This document shows, one piece after another, positions 12,652 through 21,959 of a DNA stretch of 64,000 bases. The translations under genes were made by a program, and so were the position numbers. Origin of the DNA: Stichopus chloronotus (taxonomy: Eukaryota > Echinodermata > Holothuroidea > Aspidochirotida > Stichopodidae); assembly GCA_021234535.1 (NCBI GenBank), contig CM037838.1, positions 17,243,009-17,307,008 on the forward strand, written 5' to 3'. Under the pieces are notes generated by a model. The model had not been told where the DNA came from. It saw only the letters and a program-made list of their open reading frames with translations, and searched no databases. Within the stretch, counting starts at the first letter, position 1. Every line of letters begins with the position of its first letter.

Positions 12652-14139
12652 TACGGAAGCTTAAAAGTGCCATCCAAATAAGAATATCTTTGCCCCGTAA
12701 CTTGACAATTTTCTGCAAAATGTCTAGGTAACAAGAAAATATAGCAACAAAAAACGGAAAAATGATCAATTGTTTAGTTATGTTATTTGAACAATTAAAC
12801 AATTTTCTGCAAATTGTTCAAATGACAACTTGCATATCTTGTCATTTCAACAATTTGCTGCAAAATGTCCACTTGTTTACTTTTTGACTAAGTGAGCAAT
12901 TCAACAATTTTCGGCAAAATGTCCAAATGACAACTTATCGTATCCTTTTCAACTCAACAATTTTCTGCAAAATGTTGACTTGTTCACTTCTTTTCTGAAT
13001 GAGCGATTAAACATTTTTCTGCAAAATGTTTAAATGACAACTTATTACATCCTGTCATTTCAACAATTTTCTGCAAAATGTTGATTTGATCATTTCCTTT
13101 TATGTGAATAATTAAACAATTTTCTGCAAAATGTTATCTTGTTCATATCTTTCTAAGTGAACAATTAATCAAATGTTCAAATAACAACTTATCTCATGCT
13201 GTAATTTCTATTTCTGGTTTGGGAAGAGAACAAGTGGACATTTTTCAGAAAATTGTTGAAATGAAAAGATATGATAAGTTGTCATTCGAACATTTTGCAG
13301 AAAATTGTTCAATTGCTTACTTAGTAAGAAAGTAAACAAGTCAACATTTTTCAGAGAATTGTTCAATTGTTCACTTACAAAAAAGTGAACAAGTAGACAT
13401 TTTGCAGAAAATTGTTCAAATGGCAAGATATGATAAGTTGTCATTCAAACATTTTGCACAAAATTGTTCAATTGTTCACTTAGTAAGAAAGTGAACATGT
13501 CAACATTTTGCAGCAAATTGTTCAATTGACAGGATGTGACAAGTTGTTATAAGAACATTCTTCAAAAAAATGTTGAATTCCTCGCTAAGAAGCAAGTAAA
13601 CAAGTTAACATTTTGCAGAAAAATGTTGAGTTGTTTAGATAACACAACTGAACAAGTGATCATTTTTCTGATTTTTGATGAGATATTATCTCGTTATGTA
13701 GACATTTTGTTGAAAATTGCCAACTTATGGGGCAAAGATATACTTATCTTGATGGCACCTTTAAGCTTCCGTAGAAAAATGTTTAACTGCTCATTCAGAA
13801 AACAAGTGACCAAGTCAACATTTTGCAGAAAATTGTTGAGTTGAAAGATACGATAAGTTGTCATTTGGACATTTTGCGGAAAATTGTTGAATTGCTCATT
13901 TAGTCAAAAAGTAAACAAGTGGACATTTTGCAGCAAATTGTTGAAATGACAAGATATGCAAGTTGTCATTTGAACAATTTGCAGAAAATTGTTTAATTGT
14001 TCAAATAACATAACTAAACAATTGATCATTTTTCCGTTTTTTGTTGCTATATTTTCTTGTTATCTAGACATTTTGCAGAAAATTGTCAAGTTACGGGGCA
14101 AAGATATTCTTATTTGGATGGCACTTTTAAGCTTCCGTA
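12652..14139. mobile_element. Foldback element with subrepeat-built arms
   Basis: The outer ends are inverted copies: TACGGAAGCTTAAAAGTGCC at 12652 matches the reverse complement ending at 14139. The arms pair over roughly 12652-13018 and 13773-14139. Both arms and the centre are built from degenerate subrepeats of about 50-60 bp with the core CAATTTTCTGCAAAATGT. The right side carries an extra internal copy of the terminal block (about 13640-13772), so the structure is nested. Near-identical short frames on opposite strands at 12590-12802 and 13989-14240 are a by-product of this symmetry. This is the organisation of foldback transposons; no transposase is present. Confidence 0.85.
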
Positions 14140-14149
14140 GGAAGCTTTG

Positions 14150-14699
14150 TTATAGTTCTAAGAAACACGTGACAATCATTTCCATTACTCAATTTCTTTT
14201 CCCGTCAAAATGTACTGTACACACTCAACTGCTTGGCTAGTGTTTACACGACATGTAACAGTGAAAAAAAATACTGTGAAGGGGTATTACCAAAAGCATG
14301 GAAAATGACATTTTTGTTAGATATAATCACTCAATCCAAACATGCTTGCATAAGTTGAAATATTAAGCCAAATTGTATCAAAAGAAAAGATATAAAAAAA
14401 TTATATTGCACCTTGTACCAGCAGAACATACTGCAGTGTATTATGTGCACTATTGACCTATGATGTCATCGATCGAGTGAACACTTCACATCATAATAAG
14501 GTACAAACCTACGAACAAGTCTGAAATGCATTAGATTTACTTTCTAGAGGAATATCGCGACACACTTTTTCAAAAGCACGTTGCTGATTAGAAATTTGAC
14601 CTGTGACCTGTGACCTTTGACCGCTGACCTTAAATATTGATGGGAGACACAACTTTAAACCATGGTCACCTATGTACCAACTTTCATCCTTATTGGCTG

Positions 14700-14700
<1 letters not shown>
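14150..14700 (+). repeat. Dispersed heptad repeat family, copy R1
   Basis: The sequence is similar to 27540-28700 (R2) and 32640-33240 (R3). Shared landmarks include TTCTTTTCCCG, TATTACCAAAA, GACCTATGATGTCATC and GATGGGAGACACAACTT. It contains five TGACC(T) units at exact 7-nt spacing, starting at 14597, 14604, 14611, 14618 and 14625. It directly follows the foldback element, which may have inserted into it. No coding capacity is seen. Confidence 0.7.

Positions 14701-14701
<1 letters not shown>

Positions 14702-14771
<70 letters not shown>
14702..14771. repeat. (TA)n microsatellite
   Basis: About 35 uninterrupted TA units immediately precede the truncated 5' end of the plus-strand Penelope-like element. 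Confidence 0.98.
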
Positions 14772-14773
<2 letters not shown>

Positions 14774-15250
14774 AGCCGACGTCACCACCCCAGAAAGCAC
14801 CGCATCATACATAGGGATGACAGGGGGCACATTCAAATCCCGGTTCGCCAACCACACGAAATCCCTCTGACACGCTAAGTACGAAACGGAAACAGAGTTG
14901 TCCAAGTACATTTGGCAGCTAAAGCGCCAGAACACCTACTACTCCATCAGCTGGAAAATCATAACCAACCCCCGCCAAATCTGTAGACCCTGGGAGATGC
15001 AACCTGTGCAGAGAAGAGAAAATACGTATCATGACTTTCAAGGGCAACCGCCTCCTCAATAAACGAAACGACTATCTCAGCGCTTGTCGACACACCCCCC
15101 AGTATTGTAGAAAACCAGTCAAGCATAAAACCAGCTCGCTCAACGGAATCCACACTGCGCAAGCCGATTCAGTCACCTGAAGAGTACTGTACTGTAAGCA
15201 CGAAACCTGCGGGTAGTGACTAACGTAATCCCACGTTGTTATTGTGTTAT
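14772..15250 (+). mobile_element. Penelope-like element, 3' fragment with GIY-YIG domain (PLE1)
   Basis: The plus strand encodes the C-terminal GIY-YIG endonuclease region of a Penelope-like retroelement: YIGMTGGTFKSRFANH, then after an in-frame TGA, TETELSKYIWQLKRQN, and after a frameshift NLCREEKIRIMTFKGN to a final stop at 15178-15180. YIG, the R of SRF and the H of ANH correspond to conserved nuclease positions. The copy is 5'-truncated at the (TA)n tract and dead as a protein. A hammerhead-ribozyme motif follows the ORF. It diverges clearly from PLE2 next door, so the two are separate insertions. Confidence 0.85.
15172..15220 (+). ncRNA. Hammerhead ribozyme motif (type I, minimal stem III), PLE1
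   Basis: In order: stem I strand GTCAC (15172-15176); core CTGAAGA (CUGANGA consensus, 15177-15183); stem II GTACT...AGCAC with one mismatch (15184-15201); core GAAA (15202-15205); very short stem III CC-TGCG-GG; cleavage triplet GTA ending at 15215; stem I partner GTGAC (15216-15220), fully complementary to GTCAC. All catalytic-core positions are present. Hammerheads with minimal stem III are established companions of Penelope-like elements. Self-cleavage is inferred from the sequence only. Confidence 0.85.
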
Positions 15251-15286
15251 ATATATATAATATTGAGCCCTATACACTATTGAGTG

Positions 15287-15330
15287 GTTGCTACACGGTG
15301 TTTCATGCCCTACGACGTTCTTCAGGCAAC
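15287..15330 (-). ncRNA. Hammerhead ribozyme motif (type I, minimal stem III), PLE2
   Basis: On the minus strand: stem I GTTGC (15330-15326), core CTGAAGA (15325-15319), stem II ACGTC/GGCAT with a GTAG loop and one mismatch plus a wobble pair, core GAAA (15304-15301), short stem III CA/TG, cleavage triplet GTA, then stem I partner GCAAC (15291-15287), which pairs perfectly with GTTGC. The core matches the PLE1 motif, but the stem sequences differ and pair within each motif, as expected of a conserved RNA structure. Confidence 0.85.
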
Positions 15331-15358
15331 TGGCAGGAATCAGGATTTCTTCGTGAGT

Positions 15359-16443
15359 TTATCTTTTCTTGGCTTGGTTGGCTGGCTTCTCTCCATGCCT
15401 ACACTTGCTTATTATCTCTGATCTCTTGTTCAACATGTTTGGTCCGCTGAGCTTAAATATCTCCAACTTCTCATCCAAGCACAAATTGCATTGTCCCTAC
15501 GCTCTCCTATGGATGTTGGACTCCTTCAGGATTGACCAAGAGACCTCGTAATCCTTGTTCTCCTTCTTTAATCCCCAGATATACTTTGAGAGCTCCGTTT
15601 CTTTACTGTATTTCTCATTGCTCATGGCCTTTTTGTGGTTGTTAAATCTCTCCTTGAAAGTCCCCCCCCCCCCTGTTAACCCCAGCACAATGCAGAACTT
15701 GCCTCGGATTTTACAGTGGCCTGGTATGCTACTTGTGAAGACAAGCACTTTCCACTCATGGGGCATTTTTCTGGGTTTCGGCAGTTGCATTCTTTTTCTG
15801 GTTTGTCAGCAGTTTGGGTTTTTGAGGTTACTTTTCGATTGTGTGATTTGATTATGGTCGAAATATTCGGCATGCAGCTGTAACTTATCTTGATGCAATT
15901 TTTGTTGAATATTTTGTGAAGCGTATGGTTTGGTGGGAAGTGCTTGTCTATCAGCTTTAGGAAAGTTCCCCCAATATTAGATTTAACGTTCCTACTGAAA
16001 GGTGGATTGAACCATATGATCTTCCATTTTCTATTTTTTCTCCTGGTCTCGTTTGTGGTAGTGCGCCCTTCTTTTTTGAATCTTATCTCATTGTCGGTGA
16101 ATCCACTTTTTCTTAGTGCGTCATTGTATTCTTTGGCCGAAGCGTCGAAAGCGTCCTTGTCTGACGACAGTGTGGATAGCCTTTTACTGATGGCACCTGG
16201 GATCTGGTTTATGACTGGTTTTGGGTGGTTGGAAAGGGCATTGATGTACATTGGCGTATCGTTGGGTTTTCTATATGGTGTGTGCCTGCCATTGGTTAGG
16301 TCCATTGTGACATCCAAGTAGTCTACCTTCTTGAGGTTTGTCTGCGTAGCAATCTTGAGGCCAGATTTTTGGAACAATTTAATTAAGTTCTTCCGTGTGC
16401 GTTCGCATTTGGTTCCCCTGCAGTTTCTCAATACCGCTAAACC
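15359..16443 (-). mobile_element. Penelope-like element, 3' segment: RT end, linker and GIY-YIG (PLE2)
   Basis: In minus-strand sense this runs GLAVLRNCRGTKCERTRKN (just downstream of the RT catalytic YRDD box), then YLDVTMDL, YRKPNDTPMYINALSNHP, a Cys-rich CNCRNPEKCPMSGKCL motif, and GIY-YIG (TFKERFNNHKKAM, TELSKYIWGLKKEN), ending CRHGEKPA and a stop at 15359-15361. Lesions are a 1-nt frameshift near 15685, an expanded C12 run at 15662-15673 (G-run in sense) over the nuclease glycines, and an in-frame TAG at 15497-15499. These are few, so the insertion is fairly young. The rest of its RT lies inverted next to it at 16444-16960. Confidence 0.9.
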
Positions 16444-16960
16444 GCTAGACCACAAGGAAAACTTCCGAGCCAACCCTAAATGTAGACTGATAAACCCAAT
16501 AAAAAACGAGCTAGGCAGGGTAAGCAAAGCAATGGTAGACAGAATAAACAACGCAATCAGGACCAAGCTCCCCGTAAACCAATGGAGAAGCACGCAAGAG
16601 GTGTTGACGTGGTTCAACAAGTTCGAAGGAAAAGGTAATCTTTCCTTCCTAGTTTTCGACATAGTCGATTTCTATCCCTCGATCACCGAGAAGCTTTTGA
16701 GGGAAACTCTGTTATGGGAGCAGCAATTCACAACAATTGGAAACACAGAAAGGGACACAATCATGCATGCTAGGAGAACACTACTCTACGATGAAAGAAA
16801 TAGACCATGGATTAAAAGGGACAGCAAAACATCATTTGACGTAGCCATGGGAGCCTATGATGGGGCTGAAATATACGAAATGGTAGGACTCTATTTGCTG
16901 GACAACCTAAGCAAAATGCAACAGCTGGAGAGTATTGGTCTATATAGAGACGACGGTTTA
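16444..16960 (+). mobile_element. Inverted 5' segment of PLE2: reverse transcriptase domain
   Basis: The plus strand encodes the RT palm of a Penelope-like element: NPKCRLINP, FLVFDIVDFYPSI (motif A with catalytic Asp), FDVAMGAYDGAE, and GLYRDDG (motif C). It stops exactly after YRDDGL. The minus-strand segment to its left begins with GLAVLRN, the next residues of the same protein. Both breakpoints share the six bases GGTTTA (16955-16960 here; reverse complement at 16438-16443). This is one element whose 5' part was inverted during insertion. The upstream N-terminal region is missing, so the copy is 5'-truncated. Confidence 0.85.
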
Positions 16961-17505
16961 TATATTATATGTGTGTATGTTATAATGTATGTAATGTTTT
17001 AACATATATGTTTAAACGTTTCCACGTACTGGGATATTACGAACGGTGATGCAAAGAAGCAACGTGTGCTGTTGAATGGCATTTAAATGTCAATTAAATA
17101 AATTATGTAAGGTACAATATCAAAATATTTGGAAAGACCTTTCTTCGTCAATTGAAATTGCGACAGTGAGAGAGTTACGGGAAGGGTTAACTGGAGTCAG
17201 TGGACGGGTAATGAGAAAGGAATACAATGTCTCGGTTAAGCCTTTGTGTGAGCTTGGATTTTGTGGATATTTTTAACTTCGTCTAGTTTTCTGGATTTAT
17301 CGTTCCCGGACCGGTAGTTACTGCCAAGAATAGCAAATCTGCACCCAGTCCACACAGAATTTCCATAATGTGCTAAAATCATGTCTCGGGAAAACTCATT
17401 CCTGCATGATAAATCATGAGGTGATATCGCGTCATATATACCATCATGGTTGGGGTTTGTTCCTTCGATGAAACCTTATCATGTATGATATCATGCGAGG
17501 ATTGG
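16961..17505. other. No gene recognised
   Basis: AT-rich flank of the Penelope cluster. A 66-codon frame at 17076-17276 has no recognisable features. Confidence 0.5.
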
Positions 17506-17725
17506 CTAAAATTTGATGTCAGCGACTGAATGTCCATTGGAGTTAAAATGGGAGCTGACCAGTAGTTCAAGTGAATTACGAATACTACTTTTGTGATTAT
17601 TAAATCGCAAATGAAAAGTTGTTTTGGTCCCCCCCCCCATATAATTCCCGAAGAGATATTTACGACAAGTAAGAAAATATACTCCGTTAGATGTGTTGTT
17701 GTAGTTGTATGAACCTGGATAAAGT
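17506..17725 (-). pseudogene. GIY-YIG nuclease relic of a third retroelement
   Basis: Minus-strand translation reads NGVYFLTCRKYLF, then GGGTKTTFHLRFNNHKSSI and VSSHFNSNGHSVADIKF. This is the GIY-YIG pattern of Penelope-like proteins (VYxLTC, YxGxT, RFNNHKSSI, HFN..GH). The YIG position has become YMGGG over a C-run at about 17630-17638. The fragment is cut at its N-terminal side by the TTAA MITE at 17726. Without the MITE, the sequence from 18063 onwards continues in an open frame across a single TTAA. Confidence 0.65.
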
Positions 17726-18062
17726 TTAAAGGGAAATAGGGCGTTTAGAATACACCAACATGACATACAAAAGAAATAGCTTTAGTGATTGTTAAACCAT
17801 TCAGTCTCATCAATAAACATCTGCCAAAGCTTCATCTCCTTAAAACATTATGTATGTGATAAGTAATGGAAGATGCATCATTTGAATTTGAAAATTAGTG
17901 TTGAGCAACAAATACCTGAGTTTCTATCTGTGAGAAACTTATTCCCTGAAAAGAAGGCTACTGCCCATCCTAATTTTGAATAATCTATCATTCTGCGTCC
18001 ACAAACATTGGTTGTAATAATATGGATGTTTTCTGTTAAACAAACGCCCTATTTCCCTTTAA
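17726..18062 (+). mobile_element. TTAA-flanked MITE, copy 2
   Basis: A 337-bp copy of the 2696-3048 element in the same orientation, with intact terminal inverted repeats and flanking TTAA on both sides. It has inserted into the GIY-YIG relic on its left, so it is younger than that fragment. Confidence 0.88.
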
Positions 18063-19840
18063 CGTTGTCAAACCCCGGAATTTGAATAAAGCTAGAACTT
18101 CAGGTCAGCATGCATTTGCACAAGAGGCACCGGTTATTACGGCAGGGTTGGTTACCTCGGGGGATATCACAGACCTTAGATTCGGAGGTTGCCGAATTGC
18201 AAAGAGGGGAGGGGGGATTGACAAATTTATCGATGTGTGAGTGGTGACTTCCTAAGTTTTCCAAGGGGTTAACTTCCACGATATTTTACCCTTTAGAATC
18301 TAATTTTTCGCTCGTGTCAAATTTCAAGCTTCAGTTAGCGTTTCAATTTTATGGAACATCAAAAACTTAAATTTATCCTGTATATAGTTTGCTACAAGGC
18401 AGGCATTTGTTGTAACATGGGGATAACTACTAATTTTTTTTTTTTTACAAGAAAGGACTTTCTTCAAACAACAATATCTTCAGTAAAACGAGATTTTGGC
18501 ATTGGGTTTAGAATGCTTGCAGTTGAAAAAATATTCTTTCATTTCTGAACCCCTTCGCTTGTCAATATATATATATATATATTTATATATATTTACATAT
18601 ATATACATATACCTTAAAGTATCACTCTTAGAGAAAGACGTCATCTGGTCCATGTAATTCATAGATTGCCCTGCCCCTGATATGGCAATATTGCATCCGC
18701 TCGAATTTACATAGCAGCTGGATATTAAGTAACTTTTCATTCACATGTTTGAAAGATATGAAGACAAAATTTTGTCAGGGCTTTATCGGAATACTACCAT
18801 GCACTGTATGTTTTGAAATGATCAGAAATCATTTTTGATTATGGTTGTTGTTTCTTTCTCTTTGTCCTTCTTGCTTAGAGTAGGATAACAAGGTATCATT
18901 GAATATAAACCACGTTCATACGGCTTCTTGTGCCTTGTGACACTCCCGTTTTTTCCCCTTTGCCTTTTGTCTCCTTTTTTTTTAAATTTTGACAGAGTAC
19001 TAATTCTTGGACTGCTAGAATCAATACTATCAGTGTAAGCTTCCATTACTAGATCAGCACGTCCCATGTATGCATTAAAGTGATGTAAAATATCATAACA
19101 GAAACTTAGTTCCACTTAGGAAGTATGAAATGAGTACAGAAACTCTACCAACATGAGTAAGCTTCAAGTCCCGGACCTCTCCTATTTTAAAAGCAATAAC
19201 TAAATAATGTAATACTAATGAAGGTATGTTTCAAGAATCGTTATCCTTCGATTTGTCATCTAAATTTGAATACAATTATTCTCATTTTCATTGTTATATT
19301 GGCGGTCATGATCATCAAATACATCAGTGACTCACTTACATAAACACAGTTAATTCTTTCGTGAAGAGCCATAATTTCCGCAAATTGCAAATATCTTTAC
19401 TTTGCCGTTTCGATGACACGGAAAGCTTATACAATTGGTTTTTCTTTTTCGGGTTGTATGATATTGCAAGATATTTCAGAAGAAAATACAAGCTATAAGT
19501 ACACATCGTGTCGTTAAGAGACAAAAGATCAGAGGCTGAAAAAAATTCTAACCACTCAACCAAACATGGAATCAGAGTATTTCTTTTTTTGTTTCTCGGT
19601 TTGAGTTAAAAAATCACCCAAACAAAGCTGACGTCGCAGAATCAACAAATGTTTTTAACCAATAAGGCGTTATTATTATCAATAAGCGGTCAAATTGGTG
19701 CGTTGATTACGTAGACTGAAGATGTTTTCACGGTTCATTATTCATCTCGAACCTCTTAAAAGCATATTTTGTAGAAGTGATTGCTTCTGAAAGCTGGAAG
19801 TCTATTAAGCGTGTTAATTCTCGGCAGTGTAACTGTTTGT
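18063..19840. other. No gene recognised; TA-rich microsatellite near 18.57 kb
   Basis: A (TA)n/TATATT tract lies at about 18566-18610. A 97-codon minus-strand frame at 18822-19115 is Lys-rich near its end (FKKKGDKRQRGKN) and could be a terminal exon, but nothing supports a gene model. Confidence 0.45.
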
Positions 19841-19862
19841 ACGCATGCGCGGAAACTATAAA
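19841..19862 (+). promoter_or_regulatory. Candidate GPCR promoter: NRF1-like site and TATA box
   Basis: ACGCATGCGC at 19841-19850 resembles the NRF1 palindrome. TATAAA follows at 19857-19862, about 175 bp before the GPCR start codon. Transcription from about 19890 would give a 5' UTR of some 145 nt. Confidence 0.35.
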
Positions 19863-20035
19863 CGCAGATTTTGTTAATTAAAGAATGTTGCTAGATTTTT
19901 CGGCAACACGCGAAGCCACGCCACGCACCTTGAAATAAGCATGCACTTTTTCGTAGCTTTACGTAACCACGGAGGGACGGTATCAGCATCGATGTATCAG
20001 CACTTCATCCGCAAATTTTCAAATTGGAAAGAAAC

Positions 20036-21538
20036 ATGGAATCCCTCGGGCGCGTAGAAGATATCTGTTACACAGTGATCTATGGTTATTTAGCGGTGTT
20101 AACAATCGGCGGGAATGTGCTTGTTATAGCTGCTTTCTGTACGGACAGAAATATACGACAAAGAGTGTCCAATTATTTCATCGTAAATCTCGCTGTAAGT
20201 GACCTCATGTGCGGTCTCTTTATCTTTACCGTCAAATTCGGAAAAAGATTATGGTCACTGTTTCAACCGATCGATCACGGAGAGTGGCCGTTCGGTAGAA
20301 CTTTTTGCACCGTATGGATTTGGTTCGGCACGGCACTGATATATGCGTCTCTGTTTCTCGTCATATCAATAAGCGTCGATCGTTACCTTCTCGTAAGGGA
20401 CGCCATCAAGTACACCATCAATGTAACCAAGACTAAAATCCTGATCGCCGTCGCAGTCGCCTGGATGTCGAGTTTCAGTTACTCGATCTTCTCGATAGGG
20501 ATTAAACTTTACTTGGAATTAGACTCGGACGCGACTCTCGAAGAGGGACCGAACGACAGAAAAAACTTTCAAAATTCTACCGAACTAGAATTGTCAGTCT
20601 TGAGAGGAGACGGTACTCCATTGGTGATCTCCCCGACTGGATTCACCGATTCAATCAACACGATTACACCGTACACTTCGGATGACAATGACAGTCGCTC
20701 CAGTGTAGCTGCCTTAGCAGAATCAGTCTGTACCGATGACGTTTATGGCTCTGTATCTAACTACGGACTGCTCGTTGCACTGGTTGGGCTGGACTTCTTA
20801 TTGTTCTTTGGTATTCTAGCCACGGCCAACAGTTGCGTTTGTTTCAAGTTGACGCAACGAGCACGTAACGGCATTTTCGACTCGTCGAGAGGGCGTCACC
20901 AGTACCGTGTCAAAGAAGACGATGATACTTCCGGTCACGACTTTCCTACCAAGAGTGACGTCACAAAGGTAACAGCGACAGAAACCAACAACGACGACGA
21001 CGACGACGACGGCAGCAGGGACTTCGAAACGTCTCGAGATGGCGGAGTCGTCGTTGAGAAAGTCATCGTCAAAGAGACGAGCTGCGATAAAAACGGGAGG
21101 GAACAACCGAGTAGTGCAATCAGAATAGAATCTTCAGCGATAACAAGAATTGACGGCAATCATACGTCAAAATTATCGATACTGCAAGAAGACAACAAAT
21201 GCAAGAAACGTCGCTGTGAGAAACAGCTCCGAGAGGAATGTGACAGCAATCCACAGCTGGACAGGAACCGAGAAAAGATTTTATATCGTCAGAATCGCAA
21301 GGCGGTTACGTCATTACTAGTGCTTGTTGTAGTTTATGTGATTTGTTGGTGTCCTTATTACGTCATATCTGTCCTCTATCACTCTGGGGTGTTGTATTTT
21401 AACAAATTTCTCATTAATTTAGCGTTAGACATGACTTGGCTCAATTCAACGATTAATCCATTTCTGTATGGAGCCACCAATATGAGATTTAAGAAAGGAA
21501 TGGTGGCGGTGTTGCGACGTATCGTCAAGCCTAACTAA
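20036..21538 (+). CDS. Intronless class A GPCR, amine/muscarinic-like, lacking Asp3.32
   Basis: A 500-residue seven-helix receptor in one exon. The start is the ATG at 20036 (AAACATGG context); the open frame continues a few codons upstream but has no earlier ATG. Landmarks: GGN27 in TM1; NLAVSD56L in TM2; WPFGRTFC91 before TM3; DRY 115-117; a long second extracellular loop with a Cys (SVC) and NST sequon; a third intracellular loop of over 100 residues with a run of seven Asp; CWCPYY 437-442 in TM6; NSTINPFLY ending at 478 in TM7; a 22-residue tail without Cys. The long loop and NSTINP resemble muscarinic/histamine H3-type receptors. Position 3.32, the amine-binding Asp of aminergic receptors, is Gly98, so the ligand may not be a classical amine. 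Probable role: G-protein signalling at the plasma membrane. Confidence 0.9.
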   Translation: MESLGRVEDICYTVIYGYLAVLTIGGNVLVIAAFCTDRNIRQRVSNYFIVNLAVSDLMCGLFIFTVKFGKRLWSLFQPIDHGEWPFGRTFCTVWIWFGTALIYASLFLVISISVDRYLLVRDAIKYTINVTKTKILIAVAVAWMSSFSYSIFSIGIKLYLELDSDATLEEGPNDRKNFQNSTELELSVLRGDGTPLVISPTGFTDSINTITPYTSDDNDSRSSVAALAESVCTDDVYGSVSNYGLLVALVGLDFLLFFGILATANSCVCFKLTQRARNGIFDSSRGRHQYRVKEDDDTSGHDFPTKSDVTKVTATETNNDDDDDDGSRDFETSRDGGVVVEKVIVKETSCDKNGREQPSSAIRIESSAITRIDGNHTSKLSILQEDNKCKKRRCEKQLREECDSNPQLDRNREKILYRQNRKAVTSLLVLVVVYVICWCPYYVISVLYHSGVLYFNKFLINLALDMTWLNSTINPFLYGATNMRFKKGMVAVLRRIVKPN

Positions 21539-21948
21539 AACATTGATTAAAAAATGACTGACAATGGTTTACAACTATGACTTTTGTATATTTAATCATT
21601 AGAAATGTATCATGAAGCCTAACGTCTTATGATTATGATATTATAAAAACAATTTTGCGTGGCAGCAGTGAGAGGGGTAGCTGTTTTGGGTTTGAGTAAT
21701 TTCTAATCAAATTAAGTCAAAATTAATCCCCTCTATTCCCTCCTTGTAAATACAAAATTTTGTTAGCTTCCCAGTTTACTCCTTGACTTAGATTGATTTT
21801 ACTGGTTGTATAAAGTTAAGATGCCGACGTTTTTTAATAGTATCCTCCCACGCGAATGATACATCTCATATTAACATGACAAGTCACACTTTACTTAAAT
21901 CAAGAAAATGTTAATCATACTAATTGCGAAAGTGTGATATGGTACAGT

Positions 21949-21954
21949 AATAAA
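21949..21954 (+). terminator. Poly(A) signal of the GPCR gene
   Basis: AATAAA about 410 bp after the GPCR stop codon, on the same strand, and the first good match downstream. Confidence 0.45.
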
Positions 21955-21959
21955 TGCAT

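Noticed and set aside
12700..13560. CRISPR-like spaced repeats
   Set aside because: Units are degenerate, spacers are not unique, and the genome is eukaryotic; subrepeats of a foldback element explain them.
12590..14240. Frames with nearly identical peptides on both strands
   Set aside because: Produced by the foldback element's inverted arms; subrepeats explain the peptide repeats.
14637..14935. Frames with (IY)n repeats
   Set aside because: Translation of the (TA)n microsatellite.
15944..16321. 125-codon plus-strand frame
   Set aside because: Antisense shadow of the PLE2 minus-strand protein; its sense frame carries the recognised motifs.
16460..16662. First ~65 residues of the minus-strand frame 15676-16662
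   Set aside because: They are the reverse of the plus-strand RT domain; the true minus-strand protein starts at the inversion junction near 16443.
20024..20035. Start of the GPCR at 20024
   Set aside because: The codon there is TTG; the first ATG is at 20036 with a better initiation context.
20816..21159. Minus-strand Val- or Ser-rich frames
   Set aside because: Antisense to the GPCR's third intracellular loop; the acidic Asp run gives Val/Ser repeats on the other strand.
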